35,038 bases of DNA, taken from Candidatus Aminicenantota bacterium (GTDB lineage Bacteria > Acidobacteriota > Aminicenantia > Aminicenantales > Aminicenantaceae). The notes beneath the pieces were generated by a model. The model saw only the letters and a list, made by a program, of their open reading frames with translations, was not told the DNA's origin and made no database searches. Shown one piece after another: positions 1-8,057 of this stretch (position 1 is its first letter; each line of letters opens with the position of its first letter). The position numbers and the translations under genes were made by a program. The DNA lies in assembly GCA_016927475.1 (NCBI GenBank), contig JAFGMO010000085.1:1-35038 (forward strand), in the 5' to 3' direction.

Positions 1-93
1 CTCAAAATGGGGGTAAGTTCCAAAAAAAGCATTTATAACCTGTTTATATTCAATTGGTTACAGGCTTTGAACAGTCTCAATTTATTTACTTTG

Positions 94-122
94 TTGACAT
101 TGATGTTAATGCTTTGTAAAAA
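94..122 (+). promoter_or_regulatory. Possible sigma-70 promoter facing a non-coding GC-rich block
   Basis: TTGACA (94-99), a 17-nt spacer, then TAAAAA (117-122). The -35 box is perfect and the -10 box matches only partly. No plus-strand ORF follows, so this is either fortuitous in AT-rich DNA or drives a non-coding RNA over the GC-rich block at 188-322. Confidence 0.2.
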
Positions 123-187
123 AAATAAGTGCGGATGAAATAAAATGCACATCAATGGCCTACATATATTAGCCTGCTTTATTCACG

Positions 188-246
188 AGCCAAGGGGTTA
201 GGCCGGGTCGGTTGCCGTAGCTGCGAGGCGACAGCCTGTGAAGCTG
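188..246 (+). repeat. GC-rich dispersed repeat, copy 1
   Basis: The first 29 bases (188-216) match the reverse complement of 2103-2131 with two differences. An 11-bp block (236-246) also matches the reverse complement of 2058-2068. The two copies therefore form an inverted pair bracketing the TetR-OmpA operon. The middle differs in length. The family is not one I recognise. Confidence 0.65.
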
Positions 247-324
247 TGGTTGGCACCGCGAACAGGCTGCGACAAAGCAGATTCGGTAAGATCGGCGGGC
301 TAGGTTGAGTCGGCGCCTGAAAGG

Positions 325-443
325 TAAATTTGGCCGATATTTCTTATAATGGTCATGGAAAATGTTTCATTACCAATTTTACCTAAAATCACCATTAACT
401 GACATATAATATTGAAATTATCTGCTGTCGTCGGCCAAATTTA
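325..443. repeat. MITE-like repeat, copy A (119 bp)
   Basis: It is bounded by a perfect 13-bp terminal inverted repeat, TAAATTTGGCCGA at 325-337 and its complement at 431-443. The body aligns along its full length with the reverse complement of 9269-9389. The right flank up to 459 ends in ATAATGCAGGTTA, which also flanks copy B on its right. It has no coding capacity, so mobility would need a transposase in trans. It ends about 20 bp past the stop codon of the OmpA-family gene. Confidence 0.75.
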
Positions 444-480
444 TGGATAATGCAGGTTAAGCTATTCGTTTACATTTTGG

Positions 481-1305
481 TTACTGTTTTACGATCTCGA
501 CCCGTCTGTTTTTGGCGCGTCCTTCTTCAGAACGATTATCGGCAATGGGCTTCTCCTGTCCCCATCCGATTGCTGAAAGACGGGAAGATTCGACACCCAA
601 GCTTATAACGGCATTCATCACAGCTTTAGCACGATTTTCAGATAAAACCTTATTGTTTTGCGGGGTGCCGACATTATCGGTGTGCCCCTCAATGCTCAGT
701 TTCAGTTCTGGATTGTCCTTCATCAATTGAGCAATTTGTTCTATGGTCGGCTGTGATTCAGGTTTGATTTCGTACTTTCCGCTGTCGAAGTTGATATAGA
801 GAGCTATAAATCCGTCACGATTGAGGGCATCCAGCATTTCACTGGCGGTAACTTCTTGAATCATCTCTTCAATTTCTACAATTATGAGACGATATTCCCA
901 TCCGTCATTGTAACCTTCCACTGAAACCCAGATTTCACGGTTATTCTTGTTTAGGTTACCGCAAAGATAGCGGTTACCTTCATAAAGAGCGGTCCCTCCG
1001 ATGGATTTTAAAGCGTTGCTGAAATTCCGTATGATCTGGAGATAGCTTGGAACGGGAGAGCCTTCTTTCAAATAGTAGTCGATCATAGTCTTCTGGCCCT
1101 CAATAGTTTTGTACTCAGAGTCATTGACATAAAAATCGACCGCGTCAAATTTGCTTTCACAATTTGTTATGTAGAAGTTTTTCATCCGTGTAAACAACGG
1201 ATGATCCTTGCATCCCTCCATATCTACCTCCTGAGCCATGCACAGGCAGGAAGTAACAATTAGAATGATCAGGATACCGTTGATAATTTTCCGGGAAGCT
1301 TTCAT
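481..1305 (-). CDS. OmpA-family peptidoglycan-anchored outer-membrane protein
   Basis: A 274-residue exported protein. The ATG at 1305 is chosen because AGGAGG sits 9 bases upstream; a longer frame opening at 1326 would place that ribosome-binding site inside the gene. The N-terminus is basic then hydrophobic (KASRKIINGILIILIVTSCLC), a signal sequence, possibly a lipobox. Residues about 165-274 form an OmpA/MotB C-terminal domain, with a YINFDSGK start, the GHTDNVG core, the SENRAKAV helix and a closing KNRRVEI. In the family this domain binds the diaminopimelate of peptidoglycan. Residues 30-160 match no domain I recognise. It lies 33 bases downstream of the tetR-type gene and is probably cotranscribed with it, so the regulator likely controls it. 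Family assignment is firm; the specific role (envelope stabilisation or lipoprotein) is unknown. Confidence 0.88.
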   Translation of the reverse strand: MKASRKIINGILIILIVTSCLCMAQEVDMEGCKDHPLFTRMKNFYITNCESKFDAVDFYVNDSEYKTIEGQKTMIDYYLKEGSPVPSYLQIIRNFSNALKSIGGTALYEGNRYLCGNLNKNNREIWVSVEGYNDGWEYRLIIVEIEEMIQEVTASEMLDALNRDGFIALYINFDSGKYEIKPESQPTIEQIAQLMKDNPELKLSIEGHTDNVGTPQNNKVLSENRAKAVMNAVISLGVESSRLSAIGWGQEKPIADNRSEEGRAKNRRVEIVKQ

Positions 1306-1338
1306 TTTTATGTGCCTCCTTGACACATGTCTTTCTTT

Positions 1339-1971
1339 TTATCCTTTATCCTGAATTCTCTCCAGGAAACGTTGGATATAAGCCTCCATCGACTTTTTGA
1401 TGGAGTGGGTGCTTTGGTTTGTGACTTTTAGGAGCCTGTATTCCAGAAACATAGCACGCATCGTATACGAGTACTCAGCGGCCAGAAGATCGGAGTTCAG
1501 AGGCTTTATTATTTTATGATCGACGAGAACTTGAATAAGATTTTTTAACGACTTCCTCGTTTGTTGAAAACCCTGAAGAATCAAACCGGCTGCATGGGGA
1601 TTCCTGTGCTGCTCCATCGAGACGATAAACCACAGGCGTTCCCTCTGCGGAGAATCCCAAAACCTTAAGAAACGTTTGAGTTCATTGTTTAAAAACGTCT
1701 TTATTTTCCCACGCTTGAAGGTTTTTTTGATTTCAATAGCTGAGGAGAGTCCCTTGAAAAACTCCTCTTCCTGTGATTGGAATAGATCAAAGATTTCTTC
1801 GAGGAGTTGATCCTTACTTCGGAAATGGTTGTAAAGTGAGCTCTCTTTGATTCCGACAGTTCGTGTGATTTCTCTGACGGAAACAGCATAAAAGCCTTTT
1901 TGAGCAAAAAGACTGGCTGCCGTGTCAAGAATTTTTTCACGCATGGGCAAGTTAGATATAGTTTCTTTCAT
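1339..1971 (-). CDS. TetR/AcrR-family transcriptional repressor
   Basis: About 210 residues. The N-terminal 50 residues form the TetR helix-turn-helix: REKILDTAASLFAQKGF, then VREITRTVGIKESSLYNHF, then SKDQLLEEIF. The C-terminal part is the variable helical ligand-binding and dimerisation domain. A TTG at 1983 extends the frame by four codons. I prefer the ATG at 1971, because the promoter at 2001-2029 would start transcription near 1994 and leave no room for ribosome binding upstream of 1983. Neither start has a good Shine-Dalgarno. A perfect operator palindrome lies inside its own promoter, so autorepression is very likely, with the OmpA-family gene as the second cistron. The inducer cannot be told from the sequence. 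The last codon is followed directly by the short gap to the OmpA gene. Confidence 0.92.
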   Translation of the reverse strand: MKETISNLPMREKILDTAASLFAQKGFYAVSVREITRTVGIKESSLYNHFRSKDQLLEEIFDLFQSQEEEFFKGLSSAIEIKKTFKRGKIKTFLNNELKRFLRFWDSPQRERLWFIVSMEQHRNPHAAGLILQGFQQTRKSLKNLIQVLVDHKIIKPLNSDLLAAEYSYTMRAMFLEYRLLKVTNQSTHSIKKSMEAYIQRFLERIQDKG

Positions 1972-2000
1972 CGAATGAACCAACTGAGATATTTTGATAT

Positions 2001-2029
2001 ATTCTAACTAACGTTCGTTAGTTTGTCAA
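2001..2029 (-). promoter_or_regulatory. tetR promoter with embedded operator palindrome
   Basis: Read on the minus strand, the -35 box is TTGACA (2029-2024), the spacer is exactly 17 nt, and the -10 box is TAGAAT (2006-2001). Positions 2006-2023 hold AACTAACG-TT-CGTTAGTT, a perfect 8-bp inverted repeat around two bases, filling the spacer. This is the geometry of a steric-block TetR operator. Confidence 0.85.
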
Positions 2030-2057
2030 GATGGCGGTCTTCACCAGCGATGATATC

Positions 2058-2131
2058 CAGCTTCACAGACCGATACCTCCCCCTGAACCGACCTGACACT
2101 GCGGCAACCGACCCGGCTCAACCCCTTGGCT
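2058..2131 (-). repeat. GC-rich dispersed repeat, copy 2 (inverted)
   Basis: Its reverse complement shares a 29-bp block (27 identical) and an 11-bp block with copy 1 at 188-246, in the same order. It lies between the tetR promoter and the end of the beta-propeller gene. Confidence 0.65.
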
Positions 2132-2170
2132 CTTGAACAAGGAAAGCCGGTTGTTTCATTATCCAAAAAT

Positions 2171-4057
2171 TCATTTTACGCTTAGCTTGTATGCGGTGAT
2201 GCGGTTGTCGCTCAAGCTGGGGACAATCAACAGGTTTTTCTCAGGCAGATAGGCGAAGTTGGCGCAATATTGTTTCGGTGCGGTTCTGTCTAGAAGAAGC
2301 TTTTTTTGTCCCTGTTGATTGACTGCGAAGATTTTTCCCCTATAGTCGGAAACCAGGATATGCCCTTTTTCATCGGTTTCGATCCCGTCGACGATGGCCC
2401 CGGGGTCCAGTACGGTTAGGGTTTTCATCTCACCGCTTTCCACATCAATCGACCTCAGGCTGGAATCGGAAGAAAAGCCTGCGTATAATTTTCCGTGTGC
2501 GTATTGAAGCCCGTTGACTTGAGCATAGTTGTTCCCGCTTTTCCAGGTCGAGAAGGCGCCGTTTTCGAATTTCAAAATTTGGCCTTTCTGCGAGTCAGAA
2601 ATATAGAGGCACCCGGCTTCGTCAACGGCGATATCGTTCAGGAATCCCGGGGAAGGAGCGGCGTGCTTTTTGACGATTTTCCCGGCAGGGATATCAATCT
2701 CAGCAATGTGGGCCCTCTCAACGACAAAAAGCTTGTCCTTATGGATGGCCATCCCCGTTGGTTGAACCAATCCCGCGATCCATTTGAGGTTTTCTATCTC
2801 ACCGTTAGGCTTGACCTTGGAAAGGAAGGGCATGCCGTCTGCATAAAGATTGGAAATATAGAGAACGTCCCTGTTTTTGTCATAAAGTACGGTTTCCGGC
2901 CAACTGAAAAAGTTGGGCAGTTCCCAGGCTTTTTCCAGGCTTTGGTCTACATAAACGGCGTTTCCGTCTTTGCACAAAAATCCCCAACCTCCAGTGGCCT
3001 CGGCAAGCAGAAGGAGAAGTTCGTTTTCACCTTTTTCCAAAGGCAGAAATACCGCATCGAACAATCCTACATATCCCTGGAAAAAAGGATCTCTCAACCG
3101 GAACTGACTGTTGCCGTAGAAAATCAGCCGTCCGTTGCAAAAAATACTGACAAGGTCGCTGTAGCCGAACTGGACCTCCATCGTTTTTTGTTCATCGGTG
3201 GAAATTGTCGTTCTGGCCATAACGTAGCCTGGAAGAACCGGGCCTTTTTTGACATATCGGGAGACATTAACCAGGCCGGAAGTCTCGCTGGTTACTTTTT
3301 CCCATGAGACCTTTTCCAATATGTCTTGGGAAGGATAGGTCTTTCCGTCAATAAGATTGTAAGGGAAAGACTGGGACAGTTCCCATTGGGTGATCATGCC
3401 CAGAGGCGTTTCCGTTTTAAGAGGAGGTTCGAAGAATAGGCTGTTATCCTCCCTGAATGTGAAATGGGAAAAATAGGCCAGTCCGGGAGGGCCGGTCACT
3501 TTCAGGCCTAGGCCTCCTTTTTGGGGATCGAGCTTGAGATTTTGGATGACGAGAGCCGGATTTTCTGAATCACCGACAAAAACCCTGGCCTGTTCTCCTG
3601 AAAATTCGATTTTGATGTGTATCCAATCGTTTTTCGGAAGGTTCCAGGTATTGGTGAATCCATCTCCGTAATAGAGCTGCCAGGCCGAAAGGCCGTTAAA
3701 AACGGGTGTGTACTGCAGGGCGTCCGGCTGACCGGATTTGTGAGGACGGATATAAAACTCTTCATAGTTGGCCGCGTCCTGCCGCCGGAAAACGATGCCC
3801 GGAAAAAACCTGCCTTCTTTACAGGCGAGGTCGAATTCGACAACACCATTTTCCAAGGCGACATCCTTAAGAAAGGCCGTACCGGTAAGGGTCAAAGCTT
3901 TGCGGCCCAGGAACTCTTCAACCCGGGTTGCCGGCCCGAGCTGCCAGTGTTCGGAGTCGAACTCGATAAACTCTTGGGCTCCAAAGAAAAAAACATTCAT
4001 AGCGAGCAGTCCACAGGTGATCAGCAAAAGATTTTTGATCTGTTTTTGGATTTTCAT
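2171..4057 (-). CDS. Secreted LamG-like plus beta-propeller (SMP-30/NHL-like) protein
   Basis: 628 residues with an N-terminal signal peptide (basic KIQKQIK, then a hydrophobic stretch to about residue 27). Residues about 30-205 look like a concanavalin-type LamG/DUF1080 jelly-roll, with alternating strands such as GVVEFDLAC and WIHIKIEFSG ending in YFSHFTFRED. A middle beta-rich domain follows (about 230-365). The C-terminal 250 residues are a six-bladed propeller of SMP-30/NHL type: repeats such as LNDIAVDEAGCLYISD and VDGIETDEKGHILVSD. In these families such propellers act as lactonases or binding platforms. No catalytic residue could be assigned, so an enzymatic role is not claimed. AGAGGT precedes the ATG at a normal distance. 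It is flanked by repeats and is probably monocistronic. Confidence 0.8.
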   Translation of the reverse strand: MKIQKQIKNLLLITCGLLAMNVFFFGAQEFIEFDSEHWQLGPATRVEEFLGRKALTLTGTAFLKDVALENGVVEFDLACKEGRFFPGIVFRRQDAANYEEFYIRPHKSGQPDALQYTPVFNGLSAWQLYYGDGFTNTWNLPKNDWIHIKIEFSGEQARVFVGDSENPALVIQNLKLDPQKGGLGLKVTGPPGLAYFSHFTFREDNSLFFEPPLKTETPLGMITQWELSQSFPYNLIDGKTYPSQDILEKVSWEKVTSETSGLVNVSRYVKKGPVLPGYVMARTTISTDEQKTMEVQFGYSDLVSIFCNGRLIFYGNSQFRLRDPFFQGYVGLFDAVFLPLEKGENELLLLLAEATGGWGFLCKDGNAVYVDQSLEKAWELPNFFSWPETVLYDKNRDVLYISNLYADGMPFLSKVKPNGEIENLKWIAGLVQPTGMAIHKDKLFVVERAHIAEIDIPAGKIVKKHAAPSPGFLNDIAVDEAGCLYISDSQKGQILKFENGAFSTWKSGNNYAQVNGLQYAHGKLYAGFSSDSSLRSIDVESGEMKTLTVLDPGAIVDGIETDEKGHILVSDYRGKIFAVNQQGQKKLLLDRTAPKQYCANFAYLPEKNLLIVPSLSDNRITAYKLSVK

Positions 4058-4111
4058 GTTTGCACCTCTTTCTTAAAATGTGCTTGTCCTTTACATCATT
4101 TTTATGCCTGG

Positions 4112-4134
4112 ATCACCCGGATAAACCGGGTGAT
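4112..4134. repeat. 23-nt REP-like palindrome
   Basis: ATCACCCGG, five bases, CCGGGTGAT: perfect 9-bp arms. The same arms recur at 6144, 9188 and 9595, and near-identical ones at 9704 and 12657. The flank (GATGACTGTTATGTCCGT) is shared with the copy at 9595. It sits between two transcription units. Confidence 0.8.
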
Positions 4135-4233
4135 GACTGTTATGTCCGTATTTTTACTTTTATTTTTCTGTTCACTATTTGCAGGTTTGTTCAGTGATCT
4201 GCTTCTTATATTCAAATCATATGGTGACAACTA

Positions 4234-4902
4234 TTATATATCTTGAAGCTCCACTTTAAAAACGCAGTCTTTTCCTCCCATCTTCAAGGAATCGAGGAGT
4301 TCAACTTTGATGGGTTTGCCTAATACACGCTCAAGGCTTTCTTTGACATATCCGGTCGAGCAGAAACAGTAGGTAGGGGACAGGCCGGGAGGTCCGGATT
4401 CGACCTGTGGGCACATGCAGTAGCCGTCGCTCATGACAAGTCCCGTGGGATTCTGATGATTCCGTCCCCAGCTCATGGTGAAGCGGATGACGTTCCCTTC
4501 CCTTTGTATCTCAACGCCCCGGCTTTGAAGGAGTTTGAGATAGCGTTCCCGCTCCTCTTTTGTCGGTGTTTTATTTTCAGCGACACCGAATGTGTGGATG
4601 AAACACGAACGCCCGCAGGCCTGCATCAGCTTGACCTTGGTTTCTTCATCAAGCATGGCATCCATGTGCTTCGTGACATCCTTGATCCATATTCCCGCCT
4701 TTTCCATTTTTCGCCAGGCCGGGGTTTCGGCCCCTTTGATCATCCGTTTTTCCAGGTCCCCTATCCATTCCTGCGATTCCGGTTTGGATTCCTGTTGGAC
4801 CGCTACCTTTGGGTTTTTCGTTCCGCCTTCAAGCCCCAATCTTACCCCGCAGGCGCAGAGTCCGGCTTGAAGTGACTTTTTCAAAAATTGTTTTCGATTC
4901 AT
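4234..4902 (-). CDS. Cys-rich exported protein, DUF6144-like
   Basis: 222 residues from the ATG at 4902, which has AAGGAG upstream. The longer frame to 4950 would overlap the previous gene and lacks this site. The N-terminus (MNRKQFLKKSLQAGLCACG) resembles a Tat signal with RK in place of RR, followed by a possible lipobox ending at Cys18. The C-terminal half carries paired cysteines: ACGRSC (96/100), YCMC (162/164), YCFC (179/181) and Cys213. It ends in a segment like the vinyl-reductase/ATC-hydrolase fold (KVELLDSLKMGGKDC). This layout resembles the DUF6144 family, whose function is unknown to me. The cysteines suggest a metal or cluster site. It follows the LolA-like gene by 16 bases and is likely cotranscribed with it. 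Confidence 0.7.
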   Translation of the reverse strand: MNRKQFLKKSLQAGLCACGVRLGLEGGTKNPKVAVQQESKPESQEWIGDLEKRMIKGAETPAWRKMEKAGIWIKDVTKHMDAMLDEETKVKLMQACGRSCFIHTFGVAENKTPTKEERERYLKLLQSRGVEIQREGNVIRFTMSWGRNHQNPTGLVMSDGYCMCPQVESGPPGLSPTYCFCSTGYVKESLERVLGKPIKVELLDSLKMGGKDCVFKVELQDI

Positions 4903-4918
4903 GTCTGGCTCCTTCTCT

Positions 4919-5965
4919 CTAGGGTTGTATTTCAGGGGAGGTTTCCCCATCGATTTTTTCCGCCTTCAAGGTCTTGTCGGTTTTGATCTCAAGGTGGGTT
5001 ACTTTTCCCGACGGGTCTTTGACGAAGTGAAATTCGAGGTTCAGGAATTCAATAAAATAGTCCTCATTCGATTCGGGTATAATCTCAAACTTTTGTCCCC
5101 CCCACGCGGGGTGAGAAAACAGAAGATGATTGTCCTGTCTGATAACAGTAAATATAACTTTTGAGGAATTTGGGTGCCTGTATGTTCCGACGCAGGCTTG
5201 AAGGTCTTCCGGGCTCACTTCGACCGGTGTGCGCCTCTTGAAAAGCGGGGCCTTATCGTAAGTCAGGGGATATTCCGGCTGTTGGAATAGGGAATCGTCG
5301 ACTTTTTCGTTGTGTTGAATTTCGGAAAATTCCAAAACCATCCTTTTATGTTCTTCTTCTTCGTTTTTCCCCAGAATTATTTTAAAGGGACGTTTCACAA
5401 GCCCGACATCCCGGTAATCCTCGAAAAGCATTTCTCCCGCTTTCAGGAGAAGCCCCGTTTGTTTGTCGAACGCCAATTCCGTTTGGATCCCATCACGGGA
5501 AACGGCGAGTACCATTATCATTTCTTCCCCGCCGACATTTCCGGAGCCTTGTACCGTCATCCGGGGGAAAATATGTTGAATATTCAAGGGGGCGTGAACA
5601 TCGAGCAGAAGTTGAAAATCTAGCCTCTGCCGTGGATTCATCGGGATAATTTCCCTGGTGTCCTGAATCCAGGCGGTTTGACCGTCAAATCCGTAGCAGA
5701 CCCGGTCGCCCCAGGCGAATGTTTGAAGATAGAGCCACTTTCCCGGTGCCTTAGCAATCATTTTGAACGGAACTTTCCCGGTAACGCCGCGCAGCAGCGT
5801 TCCTTTCCGGATTTCCGTTTTGATATCGGAAAGGGCGGAACCGCCGCTGGCAATAAGATATTTCTCGCAGAGTTTTTTTGCCTCGTCGTTTTCTTCTCCA
5901 AATAAAATAAAAACAAGGGTGATAATAACAATCCAGACGAAAAGAGCTTTTTTGCATATGGACAT
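4919..5965 (-). CDS. Secreted LolA-like protein with C-terminal DUF3471-like domain
   Basis: 348 residues starting at an ATG preceded by AAGGAGAT. An N-terminal hydrophobic segment (residues about 7-23) serves as signal peptide. Residues about 30-240 have the outer-membrane lipoprotein-sorting look: YLIASGGSALSDI, then IKTEIRKGTL, then WGDRVCYGFDGQTAWIQD, which is the strand-turn signature seen in LolA-like acidobacterial proteins. Residues about 250-320 begin PEDLQACVGTY, typical of the small beta domain found after penicillin-binding or beta-lactamase domains (DUF3471). A role in carrying or binding lipophilic molecules in the periplasm is inferred from the fold only. It is the first gene of a probable two-gene unit with the Cys-rich protein. 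Confidence 0.72.
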   Translation of the reverse strand: MSICKKALFVWIVIITLVFILFGEENDEAKKLCEKYLIASGGSALSDIKTEIRKGTLLRGVTGKVPFKMIAKAPGKWLYLQTFAWGDRVCYGFDGQTAWIQDTREIIPMNPRQRLDFQLLLDVHAPLNIQHIFPRMTVQGSGNVGGEEMIMVLAVSRDGIQTELAFDKQTGLLLKAGEMLFEDYRDVGLVKRPFKIILGKNEEEEHKRMVLEFSEIQHNEKVDDSLFQQPEYPLTYDKAPLFKRRTPVEVSPEDLQACVGTYRHPNSSKVIFTVIRQDNHLLFSHPAWGGQKFEIIPESNEDYFIEFLNLEFHFVKDPSGKVTHLEIKTDKTLKAEKIDGETSPEIQP

Positions 5966-6113
5966 GATCCATCTCCTTCCATGTTTTGTAAGAGATCGAT
6001 ATTCATAAACAGTGTAAAGTGTTTGAAGGGCGGCGGGAAAGAAGGAATCGATAAGCGGTCAATATATCCGGCAGAAGTCTAAACTTTTCATGAATAGGGG
6101 ATAGGCCTGTTAC

Positions 6114-6250
6114 TGTATTGTTACCTAGAAAATAACAACAGTCATCACCCGGTTCATCCGGGTGGTCCAGGATTGCAGGCAGTAATCTTCATTATTTGGG
6201 GGTGCATCTGAGCATGAAAAAATCATAAATTCGGCCGACAAAAACAGATA
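6114..6250. repeat. Direct repeat R1: left half of the composite MITE-like element
   Basis: It aligns end to end with 9158-9291 (only scattered differences and small indels). It contains the 23-nt palindrome at 6144-6166, a GCATGAAAAA tract, and the start of the MITE terminal repeat at 6226-6238. It stops within a few bases of the response-regulator stop codon. Together with R2 it brackets the kinase/kinase/regulator operon. Confidence 0.75.
6144..6166. repeat. 23-nt REP-like palindrome
   Basis: ATCACCCGG, TTCAT, CCGGGTGGT: one arm has a single change from the consensus. Its flanks (CAGTC on the left, CCAGGATT on the right) match the copy at 9188. It lies in the intergenic stretch 5966-6252, which holds no gene. 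Confidence 0.75.
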
Positions 6251-6252
6251 TA

Positions 6253-6978
6253 TCAGCCCAATTTTTCTTTCAGTTTGTTGGCGTATCTGCGGCTGATGAC
6301 GTAGGGTTCTTCCATCTCTCTAAGATAAACCTTGAAGGAGTAGTTGAACCATTCTTCGACCCTAACGATGTATTCCATGTTGATGATGGTTGAGCGGTGA
6401 ATGCGAATGAAATGCCGAACCGGCAAACGGATTTCCCATTCCTTCATGGATTTTAGGGTCAACCCTTTTTTCCCGTCGGCTGTCAGCACTTCCGAATAAT
6501 CCCCTGCGGCGCTGATACTAAGAATGGTGCTTATCTTTAAAAATTTGAAGTGTCTGCCTATCATGAGAAAAAGGCGATCCTCATAAGCAAGATTTCGCGT
6601 CCTCTTCCGTGGTTCTTTCTCTTGTGAGTCCAATCTTTCGAGGGCCACGGCCAGACGGTCCGGGTGGACCGGTTTGAGAAGATAATCCAGGGCATTGACC
6701 TCAAAGGCCCGGATAGCGTATTCATCATAGGCCGTGACGAAAATGATGTGGGCCGCGACATCCGTTTTTTCCAGAAGATCGAATCCGGAATCTCCCGGCA
6801 TCTGAATATCCAGAAAGATTACGTCGGGATTCAGACTATTAATGGCGTTGACGGCCGAGGAGACATCATCGGCCTCACCGACAACGGAGATGTTTTCATG
6901 TGCTTGAAGAAGGGATATCAGGTCTTTTCGGGCCAGTCGTTCGTCATCGATGATGAGGGCGTTGTAGGTCTTTTTCAT
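6253..6978 (-). CDS. LytTR-family response regulator
   Basis: 241 residues. The receiver domain (1-120) has the acidic pair DDE at 11-13, phospho-acceptor Asp57 in FLDIQMPG, the Thr of VTAYDEYA, and Lys in LLKPVHPDRL. A linker leads to a C-terminal LytTR DNA-binding domain (about 135-241) with FLKISTILSISAAGDYSEV, then RLPVRHFIRIHRSTIINM and the closing YVISRRYANKLKEKLG. In the family this binds direct repeats upstream of target genes. Its start overlaps the stop of the upstream kinase by 4 bases (ATGA), so it is translationally coupled. It is the only regulator for two kinases. Targets are not evident; the nearest candidates are the flanking membrane-protein genes. A repeat fragment abuts its stop codon. 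Confidence 0.93.
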   Translation of the reverse strand: MKKTYNALIIDDERLARKDLISLLQAHENISVVGEADDVSSAVNAINSLNPDVIFLDIQMPGDSGFDLLEKTDVAAHIIFVTAYDEYAIRAFEVNALDYLLKPVHPDRLAVALERLDSQEKEPRKRTRNLAYEDRLFLMIGRHFKFLKISTILSISAAGDYSEVLTADGKKGLTLKSMKEWEIRLPVRHFIRIHRSTIINMEYIVRVEEWFNYSFKVYLREMEEPYVISRRYANKLKEKLG

Positions 6979-8057
6979 CCGTTTTTCTCCGCCTTAGACT
7001 TTATTTCCAATTGTACGTGAACTTTTCCTTCCTTTTCAACGACTTCGAAACGGTGGCGCCCGGGGAAGGCATTCTCGAGCCGGCGCCGCACGTTGTCGAC
7101 ACCCGTCCCCGTGCTGTCGTCCGGCTGGTCTTTCCGGTCTTCCGGTTCGATCCATTTCCCCGTATTGCTGATTTCGATCCAAAGAGAACCGTCCGTTATT
7201 TTAGCCTTGAGGTGAATGGAAAGAGGCATAGAGCTGGTCCGCATTCCGTATTTCACGGCATTTTCAACGAGAGGGTGAATCAAAAAACTGAGGACGGGAT
7301 ATGTCTCGGCTTGGGGTTCGATATCGTAAATGACTTCGAGTTTGTCCTCGTAACGTTTTTTCTGAATGGCAAAATAGTGCTTCACGGCGTCGATTTCATT
7401 TTTGAGCGGAATGTCGGCATAGTCTTTACTGTCCAGAGAATACCGCAGAAATTCTGAAAGCTCGGTGATCATTTCTCTCGCTTTCTGGTCGTCTTCATCT
7501 ATCAGCGCCCTTATAGAATTCATGGAATTGAAGAGAAAATGGGGATTCAGTTGATAGCGAAGCATTTGAAGCTGGGCGTTCTGGGCCAGGTCATTGGCTT
7601 TTTTAGCTCTTTCTTCTTGATCTTTCCATTCCATTCCGGTTTTTATTCCCAGATAAAGAAATGTCCATCCCAGAAGCAGCATACCTCCGGAAAGGACGTT
7701 TATCATGTAAATCTGGATAAACGGCATCGGTGTTTCTGACGGCATGGGCAAGATCATGCTGATTAGGATCAGCAATCCCATCCATAGGTTGGAGCCGGCA
7801 AAAGATGTTCCCAAAGCTGCGGTAATGGAATATTTTAAAGGACGTTCATGAATACGGATTTTCTTGTAGACGAACCGCATGGGAATACAGACTAGGAATC
7901 CTGCCGCATAAGGAAGGGTAAAATATAACAGTTGCGGAATATCCGTCAGTCTTTCCCTATACCCGAATATGAACGCCAAAACAGTGTAAAAAAGCCAACC
8001 TGAGACATGGATGATCCAGAACAATGTTTTTCGTTTTAAAGGTGTGACCGGCTTCAT
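6975..8057 (-). CDS. LytS/YehU-type membrane histidine kinase (second of tandem pair)
   Basis: 360 residues. Four hydrophobic segments lie in the first 140 residues, then a short coiled linker (DQEERAKKANDLAQNAQ). The His_kinase domain has the phospho-acceptor His173 in QLNPHFLFNSMN, the N box HPLVENAVKYG and the glycine box GTGVDNVRRRLENAFPG. There is no large extracellular domain or GAF, so sensing is probably within the membrane part. It overlaps both neighbours by 4 bases. It is clearly paralogous to the upstream kinase: same length, same membrane layout and the same motifs. A local gene duplication is the simplest explanation. It presumably phosphorylates the adjacent LytTR regulator, and the two kinases may form heterodimers. 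Confidence 0.93.
   Translation of the reverse strand: MKPVTPLKRKTLFWIIHVSGWLFYTVLAFIFGYRERLTDIPQLLYFTLPYAAGFLVCIPMRFVYKKIRIHERPLKYSITAALGTSFAGSNLWMGLLILISMILPMPSETPMPFIQIYMINVLSGGMLLLGWTFLYLGIKTGMEWKDQEERAKKANDLAQNAQLQMLRYQLNPHFLFNSMNSIRALIDEDDQKAREMITELSEFLRYSLDSKDYADIPLKNEIDAVKHYFAIQKKRYEDKLEVIYDIEPQAETYPVLSFLIHPLVENAVKYGMRTSSMPLSIHLKAKITDGSLWIEISNTGKWIEPEDRKDQPDDSTGTGVDNVRRRLENAFPGRHRFEVVEKEGKVHVQLEIKSKAEKNG

Larger units (their letters stand above)
1..480. other. Left-edge non-coding region with repeats
   Basis: I see no convincing gene here. The first 190 bases are AT-rich. Positions 188-322 are abruptly GC-rich and contain an 8-bp inverted repeat (232-239 with 262-269). Part of that block is repeated in inverted orientation at 2058-2131. 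Positions 325-443 hold a MITE-like repeat. A promoter-like pair lies on the plus strand at 94-122, but no plus-strand reading frame follows it. Confidence 0.6.

Noticed and set aside
2495..3307. Plus-strand 270-codon frame
   Set aside because: It is the antisense shadow of the beta-propeller gene, which has a signal peptide, ribosome site and domain structure.
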